Position numbers and translations under genes: made by a program
The notes under the pieces: model-generated
What the model was told of the DNA's origin: nothing
Seen by the model: the letters and a program-made list of their open reading frames with translations, nothing else
The model's database searches: none
From: Bacteroidia bacterium
GTDB taxonomy: Bacteria; Bacteroidota; Bacteroidia; Bacteroidales; BM520
Length of the DNA stretch: 6,450 bases
NCBI GenBank assembly: GCA_009930445.1
Contig: RZYD01000138.1
Span: forward strand, 1 to 6,450
Direction: 5' to 3'
In this document: positions 1 through 6,164 of the stretch, one piece after another
Numbering within the stretch: position 1 is the stretch's first letter
Layout of the letters: every line of letters begins with the position of its first letter

Positions 1-146
1 CGTTTTTATCCCGCTATTTTAAGGGTTCATTTGCTGAATTAACCTCTGCCTTTACGGAATCGGAGAATCTAAGTATTCAGGAAATGGAAGAGATTCGTAC
101 ACTGGTTGATAAAACGCTGAAGGCACAAAGAAAGGAGCACGCATGA
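1..146 (+). CDS. BlaI/MecI-family transcriptional repressor, C-terminal fragment
   Basis: The open frame enters from the left edge (first whole codon at 3) and gives 47 residues before a TGA stop at 144-146. The fragment has the typical C-terminal pattern of BlaI/MecI repressors: an aromatic-glycine stretch (YFKGSFAEL), then an acidic segment, then a helix with EEIRTLVDK. In the family this part is the dimerisation domain, while the winged-helix DNA-binding domain lies upstream and is outside the window. The known role is repression of its own operon until a BlaR1-type protease cleaves it. Its stop overlaps the start of the M56 protease gene by ATGA, so the two are almost certainly co-transcribed and translationally coupled. 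Residues Ala-Phe at 48-53 align with the Asn-Phe scissile bond of staphylococcal MecI/BlaI. The family call rests on the fragment plus its partner; promoter and operator are not visible. Confidence 0.85.
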   Translation, partial: FLSRYFKGSFAELTSAFTESENLSIQEMEEIRTLVDKTLKAQRKEHA

Positions 147-1420
147 ATTTTATGATCAACTATCTTTTGGAGGCTTCCATAGCGCTGGTGGTTTTGTACC
201 TTCCATTTTTACTGATTGCACGTCAAACTACTTTTCACAGAACGAACCGATTCGTCCTGCTGGTATCGGTTTGGGTTTCGTTGTTGCTGCCTTTTGTTAA
301 TTTTTCCTTACCCACCGTTAGTACGGGAATACCGGTAGTTTTTCTGAAGGAAATTGTAGTCACGGCCAATGGTCAGGGCGCTGTAATTGGAGATATGCCG
401 CTGCGAACCTTGCTTTTTTCCGGGTACCTTTTTATCAGCGGTTGTTTTTTTCTTTTTCTTCCCGGAAAATTACTCTTCTCTCTGTTAAAGATAGGGCAGG
501 CAGAAATCATTCGTCAAAAGGGTTATACCCTTGTCATCACCAGGCAACAGACTTCACCCTTTTCATTTTTCGGTTATATTTTTTGCAATCCTTCAAATCA
601 TTCCCGCCATGCACTCGACATAATTATTCAGCATGAGAAAGCACATATTTCTGAACGCCATTATTTAGACCTCATTTTTTTGGAATTCGTGCAGGTTTTG
701 TTTTGGTTTCATCCTGTTCTATACCTCTGCAAGCGCTCATTAAAGAGCATTCATGAATACCAGGCCGACCAGAAGACGATGCAATACACCGACCGGTCAC
801 ATTATCTGAAGCTTTTATACTCAGAATCATTTCGTCCGCAGCAGTCCGGTCTGGCCCATAACTTCAGTTATTCACCTTTAAAAAAACGACTAAAAATGAT
901 GATGAAAACACCAACAAACCGATATGCCGGACTGTTATATTTTTCCTGGCTTCCGGTAATAGCATTGCTAATTATATTTTTGGCTACAAATCAGGTGCAA
1001 GCCCAAAACGAAACAGGTAATAAGCAGGTGGCTGTTTCCGTAAAAAACGGAAAGGAGGCTGTACAGCCGTCTTCCTCAGCTCCCCGCTTACAGGAACAGG
1101 AAGAAGAAGTTTTTCTGGTGGTTGATAAATTGCCACAGTTCCCGGGTGGAGAGCAGGAGCGGATGAAGTTTCTTTCCTCCCACCTCAGCTATCCGGAGAA
1201 CGCTAAGCAAGACTCTGTTCAGGGGACTGTATATATAACTTTTATTATTGAAAAGGATGGTTCAATTACCCATACGGATATTCTTCGCGGGATAAATCCT
1301 TTATTAGATGAGGAAGCCCTTCGGGTAATTGAACTGATGCCTGCCTGGATACCCGGTGAACTGAAGGGTAATAAAGTCAGGGTGAGGTTTAATATTCCTA
1401 TTCAGTTTAAATTGAAATAA
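143..1420 (+). CDS. BlaR1/MecR1-like M56 peptidase with C-terminal TonB domain
   Basis: A complete 425-residue inner-membrane protein. Hydrophobic segments lie near residues 5-26, 37-57, 88-116 and 263-283, matching the four-helix BlaR1/MecR1 plan. The zinc site is HEKAH (164-168, HExxH), with Glu205 in HEYQAD as the likely third ligand, so the protease domain looks intact and should face the cytoplasm. After the last helix comes a short polar linker (about 288-322) and then a TonB C-terminal domain (about 324-425) with LPQFPGGE, YPENAK, GTVYITFIIEKDGSI and LLDEEALRVIELMPAW, all typical of Bacteroidota TonB-like domains. In BlaR1 this position holds the penicillin-binding sensor. The start codon is chosen because its ATGA overlap with the upstream repressor stop gives coupling. 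The expected role is cleavage or inactivation of the BlaI-type repressor on a periplasmic signal. The signal is unknown, and beta-lactam resistance should not be assumed. Databases often name such proteins either M56 peptidase or energy transducer TonB. Confidence 0.92.
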   Translation: MNFMINYLLEASIALVVLYLPFLLIARQTTFHRTNRFVLLVSVWVSLLLPFVNFSLPTVSTGIPVVFLKEIVVTANGQGAVIGDMPLRTLLFSGYLFISGCFFLFLPGKLLFSLLKIGQAEIIRQKGYTLVITRQQTSPFSFFGYIFCNPSNHSRHALDIIIQHEKAHISERHYLDLIFLEFVQVLFWFHPVLYLCKRSLKSIHEYQADQKTMQYTDRSHYLKLLYSESFRPQQSGLAHNFSYSPLKKRLKMMMKTPTNRYAGLLYFSWLPVIALLIIFLATNQVQAQNETGNKQVAVSVKNGKEAVQPSSSAPRLQEQEEEVFLVVDKLPQFPGGEQERMKFLSSHLSYPENAKQDSVQGTVYITFIIEKDGSITHTDILRGINPLLDEEALRVIELMPAWIPGELKGNKVRVRFNIPIQFKLK

Positions 1421-1440
1421 TTTCTTACCGGGAAATTTTT

Positions 1441-1464
1441 GCGGCCTCGAATTTTCGGGGCCGC
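1441..1464. terminator. Hairpin between convergent genes, possible bidirectional terminator
   Basis: The arms GCGGCC and GGCCGC enclose a TCGAATTTTCGG centre that pairs further (a T-G wobble, C-G, G-C and A-T), giving a stem of about 10 bp with an AATT loop. It lies 20 bp after the M56 stop and directly beside the stop of the opposing DUF2141 gene, where a shared terminator is expected. The weakness is the tail: rightward it is followed by ATTAATAATA rather than a T-run, and leftward by CAAAAATTT, so a strong intrinsic U-tract is absent on both sides. Confidence 0.55.
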
Positions 1465-1465
1465 A

Positions 1466-1897
1466 TTAATAATAGCATAGCGTTATATCAACCCTTACAT
1501 TTTCATAGCTAAGTGAAAAGGCACATTTCCCCCAAACCGGATAGTGGAGTCCTTTAGGTTCAAATCGGGAAAACCCGAAGCCTTCACGGGGAATCATCAT
1601 TTTTTTTTCCATGGCCCCATCGGAATTTTCATCGTCCAGAACCGATACTGCATATTCTCCCGGCTCCAGGCCACGAAACACGCAATGAAGTGTATCGGAA
1701 ATGGCTTCTGGCTTTTTTCGGATAAGCGTAAGATAAGGATTTTCGGGGAACTGGTTTTTATGGTTATAGAGGGCAACGGCCACTTCGCCGTTGGTATTCC
1801 GGAATCCGGAAACCAGCACATCAATCTGCTGTGCTTTACTGACCCATGGCAGGGCTATTGTAGCCAAAAGCAAGAGAAGAAACCATAGATGTTTCAT
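1466..1897 (-). CDS. Secreted DUF2141-family protein
   Basis: A 143-residue exported protein of unknown function. The start is placed at the ATG at 1897 and not at the upstream in-frame ATG at 1933, because from 1897 the protein begins with a textbook type I signal peptide (MKHLWFLLLLLATIALPWVS, cleavage likely after SKA at residue 22), whereas the longer form puts 12 polar residues before it. The mature part matches DUF2141: IDVLVSGFRNTNGEVAVALYN (25-45), RGLEPGEYAVSVLDDENSDG (75-94), then PREGFGFSRF (103-112) and a final beta-strand-like segment. The fold is expected to be a small beta-sandwich in the periplasm or outside the cell; no catalytic residues are evident. No Shine-Dalgarno is seen, as usual in this phylum. 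Upstream, TTG-N17-TAGTTTTC is a poor promoter candidate, so co-transcription with the DUF4268 gene 99 bp upstream is equally possible. An A9 run occurs in the codons for residues 97-100. Confidence 0.85.
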   Translation of the reverse strand: MKHLWFLLLLLATIALPWVSKAQQIDVLVSGFRNTNGEVAVALYNHKNQFPENPYLTLIRKKPEAISDTLHCVFRGLEPGEYAVSVLDDENSDGAMEKKMMIPREGFGFSRFEPKGLHYPVWGKCAFSLSYENVRVDITLCYY

Positions 1898-1996
1898 AAC
1901 GAGTTGAAAACTATTAAAATAACGAATCTCCAAGAAAAATAGTATACTGTATCGAGTTCGGCTGAAATATGTATTTTAAAGAGGTAGTTCTAAGTT

Positions 1997-2461
1997 TTAG
2001 TTTGAACCATAAGCCGGTTTGTAGCGGATAAAATCGCGATATTCCAGAAAAATGGTCTCCAGGGCAGTCATTTTTTCGAAGAAGAAGGAATGTACGCGTT
2101 CCCAGGTTTCCGGAGCGTAGAGATTTACCTCCGGAAGAATGCTTGCAATCCGTGCGATTTCTTTTCCTTCAGCCAGTGTATATTCCAGCTCCCAGTACAG
2201 GTCATCACCCAGGGCAGTTTGTAGGATTGTTTTCAGGCTTTCGAATTTTTCATAATAATACAGCCTTCTTTCCTGGTCATGACTAATGATATCTACACCT
2301 ACCAGCGCCTGCCGGCGGTCGATGTCAAATTTCAGGTTCACTGGTTTTATTCCGGTGTCCTGCAGGATCCATTTTTTTGTTTTGCCCATTGTTTTGCAAT
2401 AGGCATCAAAACCTTGCCAGAACTCCAGCCGCATTTTTTTTTCTTCTTCTTTCGAAAACAT
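1997..2461 (-). CDS. Stand-alone DUF4268-domain protein
   Basis: A 154-residue, probably cytoplasmic protein with no signal peptide or membrane segment. The sequence fits the DUF4268 pattern almost end to end: an N-terminal FSKEE...LEFWQGF segment (2-18), KWILQDTGIKPVNLKFDIDRRQALVGVDI (30-58), the YYYEKFESLKTIL helix (68-80), WELEY (90-94), and a C-terminal aromatic helix ending FLEYRDFIRY (138-147). The function of the family is unknown. Some longer proteins carry this domain behind a nuclease-like domain, but nothing of that kind is fused here and no nuclease motif is claimed. The ATG at 2461 is preferred because MFSKEE is a usual beginning for this family; Met10 at 2434, just after an A9 run, is an alternative start. 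A TAAATTTG box ends only four bases before the ATG. The gene is divergent from the M14 peptidase and lies upstream of DUF2141 on the same strand. Confidence 0.85.
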   Translation of the reverse strand: MFSKEEEKKMRLEFWQGFDAYCKTMGKTKKWILQDTGIKPVNLKFDIDRRQALVGVDIISHDQERRLYYYEKFESLKTILQTALGDDLYWELEYTLAEGKEIARIASILPEVNLYAPETWERVHSFFFEKMTALETIFLEYRDFIRYKPAYGSN

Positions 2462-2465
2462 GTTA

Positions 2466-2473
2466 CAAATTTA
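2466..2473 (-). promoter_or_regulatory. Possible -7 box for the DUF4268 gene
   Basis: On the minus strand this reads TAAATTTG, an exact fit to the Bacteroidota -7 consensus TAnnTTTG. It ends four bases before the ATG at 2461, so transcription would begin at or next to the start codon, giving a leaderless or nearly leaderless mRNA. No TTTG is seen at the expected -33 spacing, and the region is AT-rich, so a chance match is possible. Confidence 0.35.
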
Positions 2474-2485
2474 TAAAAAGAGCGT

Positions 2486-2515
2486 TTTGTTTTCTTGAAT
2501 GGGTAATTAACTTTG
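2486..2515 (+). promoter_or_regulatory. Promoter of the M14 carboxypeptidase gene
   Basis: A TTTG at 2486-2489 is followed after 18 bases by TAACTTTG at 2508-2515, an exact match to the Bacteroidota primary-sigma pattern TTTG / TAnnTTTG at close to its usual spacing. Transcription would start near 2521, leaving a leader of about 13 bases before the ATG at 2535. The position in the 73-bp divergent gap supports the call. Confidence 0.65.
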
Positions 2516-2534
2516 CTTACGAAAGCTTCTTCTG

Positions 2535-4286
2535 ATGAAAAAATTTGTACTTCTGTGGGTCGCACTACATGGTTTATTCGCTCTTTGTGCACAAGATGAG
2601 TTGATAACACATTATGAGTCATCGGGTTATCTTGAAACGCCCCGGTATAATGAAACCATTGCATATTGTAAAAAACTGGATGAGGCCAGTGATAAAATAT
2701 TTTATACTTCCTTTGGCGTCAGTCCGCAGGGAAGAGCATTGCCTTTACTGATTGTTGATAAAGACGGACTTACTACCCCGGAGACGATCAGAGAGGCTGG
2801 CCGGATTGTGCTTCTCGTGGAGTGTTGCATTCATCCCGGCGAGCCGGAAGGAAAAGATGCCCTGCTAATGCTGGTGCGTGATTTGGCGGTGCGAGGACTT
2901 CATGCAGAAGCGCTCAATGGGGTTTCGTTACTGGTGATCCCGATTTTTAATGTCGACGGTCATGAACGGTTTAGTGCTTACAACCGGATTAATCAAAACG
3001 GCCCAAAAGAAATGGGGTGGCGGGTTACCGCGCAGAATTATAACCTAAACCGCGACTTTTTGAAAGCAGATGCACCTGAAATGCAGCAATGGTTAGCTCT
3101 TTATACCCATTGGCTTCCTGAATTTTTTATCGATTGTCATACTACTGATGGTGCTGATTATCAATATGTTATTACTTATGCTCTCGAGACTTTTGGTAAT
3201 ATGGATCCGGGGATTACCCAGTGGCTTACCGACACCTATGAACCTGCATTGGTTGACCGAATGTTTGGTTCCGGATTTCCGGTGTTCCGGTATGTGAGTT
3301 TCCGGCAATGGCATAACCCTAAAAGTGGCCTTCGGACCAGTGCATCACCGCCGATGTTATCGCAGGGTTACACCGCAATTCAGAACCGGCCGGGTTTGCT
3401 TATCGAAACACACATGCTTAAACCGTATCAACCGCGTGTGGAATCCACTTATGGGATGGTGCTTCATACGTTGAATATTCTCAATGCGGAAAAAAATAAC
3501 CTCACCACTGCGATACAACAGGCCGACCAGTGGTGTACGTCAGACGCAGTGAAGGATAAAAAACTCCCTATTGCTTTTCGTAACGATTGGAGTGACAGCA
3601 CAATGGTTGAATTTTTAGGAGTGGAATACAGGGAGAAACGAAGTGAACTTACTTCGGGAGTTTGGTATGAATATGACAGCACGAAACCTGTTACTTTTAC
3701 TTTGCCTATGTTTGAAAAAGTGAAAGTTGAAAAAGAGATTCGTATGCCAACGGCCTATCTGGTGCCGGTTGAATGGAGCGAAATTATTGAAAAGATCATT
3801 GCCCATGGAATCGAATATGAGGTATTGGACCAGGATACGGAGTATGAAATATCGGGTTACCGTTTCCGGGCGCCGGAGTGGTATGCTACACCCTATGAAA
3901 ACCACATGCGTATTCGTGATGTGGAGGTGGAAGAAATCACCGGGCGGAGGGTTTTTCCTGCCGGAAGCCTTTATATTCCTATGTGTCAGCGGGCAGCCAA
4001 AGTGGTGGCGTTTTTATTGGAGCCTGAAGCCGATGGTTCACTTTTTTCCTGGGGTTTTTTCAATTCTATCTTTGAGCAAAAAGAGTATTCAGAGACCTAT
4101 GTAATGGAACCCATGGCGCTGAAGATGCTACGGGAGGATCCTGCGCTACAGGAGGCTTTTGAAGCCCGTAAAAAGAAACAGCCCGACTGGGTGAATAACC
4201 AATGGGAAGTGATGAATTGGTTTTATGGGCGTTCGTTGTGGGCTGATCCAAAATTACGGGTTTACCCGGTAGGCCGGCTTTACTAA
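2535..4286 (+). CDS. Secreted M14-family zinc carboxypeptidase
   Basis: A 583-residue exported metallopeptidase. Residues 1-19 form a signal peptide (MKKFVLLWVALHGLFALCA); the Cys18 context (FALC) is a poor lipobox, so type I cleavage is likelier than lipidation. The catalytic domain spans about 30-315: HPGE (100-103) supplies zinc ligands His100 and Glu103, His202 in DCHTTDG is the third ligand, and Glu291 in LLIETHMLKPY fits the catalytic glutamate. Asn172-Arg173 in NLNRDF match the pair that binds the substrate C-terminal carboxylate in carboxypeptidase A, favouring true carboxypeptidase activity. The remaining 260 residues form a C-terminal region containing LLEPEADGSLFSWGFFNSIFEQKEY, a motif seen in this large-M14 subfamily. 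The expected role is removal of C-terminal residues from peptides outside the inner membrane; the substrate is not known. The start follows a good promoter with a short leader. Cys97, Cys98 and Cys201 lie unusually close to zinc ligands. The stop overlaps that of the convergent transporter gene. Confidence 0.93.
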   Translation: MKKFVLLWVALHGLFALCAQDELITHYESSGYLETPRYNETIAYCKKLDEASDKIFYTSFGVSPQGRALPLLIVDKDGLTTPETIREAGRIVLLVECCIHPGEPEGKDALLMLVRDLAVRGLHAEALNGVSLLVIPIFNVDGHERFSAYNRINQNGPKEMGWRVTAQNYNLNRDFLKADAPEMQQWLALYTHWLPEFFIDCHTTDGADYQYVITYALETFGNMDPGITQWLTDTYEPALVDRMFGSGFPVFRYVSFRQWHNPKSGLRTSASPPMLSQGYTAIQNRPGLLIETHMLKPYQPRVESTYGMVLHTLNILNAEKNNLTTAIQQADQWCTSDAVKDKKLPIAFRNDWSDSTMVEFLGVEYREKRSELTSGVWYEYDSTKPVTFTLPMFEKVKVEKEIRMPTAYLVPVEWSEIIEKIIAHGIEYEVLDQDTEYEISGYRFRAPEWYATPYENHMRIRDVEVEEITGRRVFPAGSLYIPMCQRAAKVVAFLLEPEADGSLFSWGFFNSIFEQKEYSETYVMEPMALKMLREDPALQEAFEARKKKQPDWVNNQWEVMNWFYGRSLWADPKLRVYPVGRLY

Positions 4287-5881
4287 AATCCGTTGAGTTC
4301 CATGGTCACCGTAGGAATCAGAATCAGGAAACCCAAGACGATGAGGATAGCCATAAAAACCGCGATCCATCGTAGCCATTTTTCATAGGGTATTTTTGCA
4401 ACGCCAAGCACGCCCATCAGTACTCCGGAGGTGGGGGTTATCATGTTGGTAAATCCATCACCCATTTGGAAGGCAACTACTGTAGCCTGTCGGGAGAGTC
4501 CGATGAGGTCGCTGAAGGGTGCCATAATGGGCATGGTGATGGCCGCTTTAGCCGAACCGCTGGGAATGGCAATATTTATCACGGTTTGTATTATGTACAT
4601 TAACCCGACGGCGCCGATTTGACCCACCTCCTGCATCGATCGGGCCATGCCATGAAGGAGTGTATCAATGATGTTTCCGTCTTCCAGAATCACCACAATT
4701 CCGCCGGCCAGCCCGACGACCAGCGCGGCCGGGAGAATATCTCCTGCTCCTTCAAGAAATAAACGGGTGATAGCATTGGGGGTTTCTCCTTTTGCTATTC
4801 CTGAAAAGATGCCCAGGGCAAAAAATAAGGCTGCAATCTCCATAATATACCATCCATAACCCATCACACCTACAATTAGAAATAAAATGGTGGTAACCAG
4901 CAGCGTAAGGATAAAAAAATGGACTGATTTGCGTAAGGACAAAATGCCCAGCAGGGCATAGATTCCGGTACATACCGGAACCATAGGGGTGTGAAATGCG
5001 CTGTTCCCGATTTTCATCTCTGTATTCGGATAAAAAGCAGAAAAAACAAGCAGGCCTGCCAGAACGATAAAATAGGCTACCCAGGCCGCCAGCGGCGTAT
5101 GGTATTGAATTGGAATGGTTTCCGAGGCACTGCGGTTACGCCAATAGGCATCTTCTTCATACATTAATGATTTTTTTGGATTTTTGCGGATTTTTTTTGC
5201 ATAAACCAGAATCCACACCAGTCCGACCGCAGTAAGCAAAACCCACATGAACAGGCGGTATTCGATGCCGGAAAACAGGGGCAGATCCGCAAGGCCTTGT
5301 GCGATCCCAATAGTAAAAGGGTTGAGGATAGCGCCCGCAAAACCTAACCCGGCAGCCACATATACAATATTCACCCCGACAATACTGTCATACCCCATAG
5401 AGATCGCTAAAGGTACCAGAATAATAATAAACGCAATGGTTTCTTCACTCATGCCAAAAACCGCTCCAAAGGTGCTGAACATACAATACACCAGTGAGAG
5501 AATAATGTTGTCTATTCCCAGAAATCGGATCCACCGAAAACGTTCCAGTTTGCGGGCGAAACGGAGGAAACTCATAATACCTGCATCAATTGCTTTGCTG
5601 CTGTTCATGATCCAGAATGCACCACCAATCATAAGAATAAAAACGATAATCCCCGACTGTTTTTCAAATCCTTTAAATAGGGCTCCAAAGATTTGCCATG
5701 TCTGTGGTTGTGAATCAACATAATGAAAAACCATTTGCTCCGATATATGCCCGTTGGCATCAGCAACCTGCTCTTTAACATAATTTCCCCCGGGTACAAA
5801 CCAGGTGAGCACGGCACAAAGTACAATGATGCTGAAAACAACCACGTAGGTATGGGGAATCTGACGTTTTTTCTTATTCAT
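4283..5881 (-). CDS. YfcC/DcuC-family multi-pass membrane transporter
   Basis: A 532-residue inner-membrane carrier with roughly 11-13 hydrophobic segments. Family motifs, numbered from the chosen start, are GMSEETIAF (143-151), a YDSIVGVNIVYVAAGLGFAG stretch leading to NPFTIGIAQG (187-196), IPSGSAKAAITMPIMAP (439-455) and GDGFTNMITPTSGVLMGVLG (474-493). Two similarly built motif regions fit the two-repeat architecture of ion-transporter-superfamily carriers. Members are annotated as YfcC family or C4-dicarboxylate anaerobic carriers, and relatives include basic amino-acid exchangers; the substrate here cannot be read from sequence. The ATG at 5881 is chosen over the in-frame ATG at 5950 because it gives a normal MNKKKRQIPH cytoplasmic N-terminus and because the best promoter (TATCTTTG at 5906-5913) lies between the two. 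The gene appears monocistronic and converges on the M14 gene, sharing bases of the stop codons. Runs of seven and eight A fall in a lysine-rich loop (about 229-238). Confidence 0.9.
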   Translation of the reverse strand: MNKKKRQIPHTYVVVFSIIVLCAVLTWFVPGGNYVKEQVADANGHISEQMVFHYVDSQPQTWQIFGALFKGFEKQSGIIVFILMIGGAFWIMNSSKAIDAGIMSFLRFARKLERFRWIRFLGIDNIILSLVYCMFSTFGAVFGMSEETIAFIIILVPLAISMGYDSIVGVNIVYVAAGLGFAGAILNPFTIGIAQGLADLPLFSGIEYRLFMWVLLTAVGLVWILVYAKKIRKNPKKSLMYEEDAYWRNRSASETIPIQYHTPLAAWVAYFIVLAGLLVFSAFYPNTEMKIGNSAFHTPMVPVCTGIYALLGILSLRKSVHFFILTLLVTTILFLIVGVMGYGWYIMEIAALFFALGIFSGIAKGETPNAITRLFLEGAGDILPAALVVGLAGGIVVILEDGNIIDTLLHGMARSMQEVGQIGAVGLMYIIQTVINIAIPSGSAKAAITMPIMAPFSDLIGLSRQATVVAFQMGDGFTNMITPTSGVLMGVLGVAKIPYEKWLRWIAVFMAILIVLGFLILIPTVTMELNGF

Positions 5882-5905
5882 AGGCTGTTGCTGAAGGTGA
5901 AGGGA

Positions 5906-5913
5906 CAAAGATA
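5906..5913 (-). promoter_or_regulatory. -7 box of the YfcC-family transporter promoter
   Basis: On the minus strand this reads TATCTTTG, an exact match to TAnnTTTG, ending 24 bases before the ATG at 5881. Transcription would start near 5899, giving a leader of about 18 bases. A TTTG lies upstream at 5928-5931, but its 14-base spacing is shorter than usual, so the -33 element is doubtful. The box lies inside the longer version of the reading frame, which argues against the ATG at 5950. Confidence 0.5.
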
Positions 5914-5931
5914 GAAAATCGAGTGAACAAA

Positions 5932-6164
5932 TGGGCGGTTTGCCCAACACTTGAAAATTGGATTTGGGAGCAGTTTGGCGCGTTATGGAAGTTTTCTCCT
6001 GTTCCTAAGGGCAAAGACTGCAGGAAGATGAATATTGAGGAAAAAGGGCTCCTTGATTGGCCTTTCCGGAAGCCTGCTGATTTGTCAACACGGCAATGAA
6101 GGGGCTGCAGATTTTTATTCCTGCCTGGTCTCGGGTAAACAGCTGTGTATTTTTTTCTGCTTTT
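5932..6164. other. Intergenic region without a supported gene
   Basis: This stretch separates the transporter promoter from the end of the fibronectin-domain gene. I see no tRNA, no strong hairpin followed by a T-run, and no protein with recognisable features. On the minus strand, T- and A-rich sequence (6150-6166) directly follows the upstream gene's stop, and a weak 5-bp stem occurs near 6058-6073; neither is a convincing terminator. An open plus-strand frame runs through it to a TGA at 6097-6099 but lacks support. Confidence 0.5.

Noticed and set aside
1..1420. Beta-lactam resistance module (blaI-blaR1).
   Set aside because: The protease lacks the penicillin-binding sensor domain and no beta-lactamase gene is in the window, so a resistance role and the gene symbols are not supported.
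1544..1888. Plus-strand frame of 114 codons opposite the DUF2141 gene.
   Set aside because: It is the antisense shadow of a gene with a clear signal peptide and family match, and has no recognisable domain.
1934..1990. Promoter or regulatory palindrome (AGTATACT) between DUF4268 and DUF2141.
   Set aside because: The palindrome is only 8 bp in AT-rich sequence and no good TAnnTTTG box with a spaced TTTG was found; TTG-N17-TAGTTTTC is too degenerate to list as a feature.
2347..2664. Minus-strand frame of 105 codons crossing the divergent promoter region, with six consecutive lysines.
   Set aside because: It spans the start of the M14 gene, its promoter and the start of DUF4268 in another frame; the lysine run simply comes from reading the A9 tract and adjacent GAA codons out of frame.
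5247..5723. Plus-strand frame of 158 codons inside the transporter gene.
   Set aside because: It is an antisense shadow; its Pro/Ile/Arg-rich composition is what the complement of hydrophobic membrane codons yields, and the transporter frame is strongly supported by family motifs.
5923..6099. Open plus-strand frame of 58 codons from a GTG (VNKWAVCPTLENWIWEQFG...), with an internal ATG at 6028 preceded by AGGAAG.
   Set aside because: It overlaps the transporter promoter region, has no promoter of its own, starts with GTG without a ribosome-binding site, and resembles no family I recognise. Translated-search conservation would be needed to revive it.
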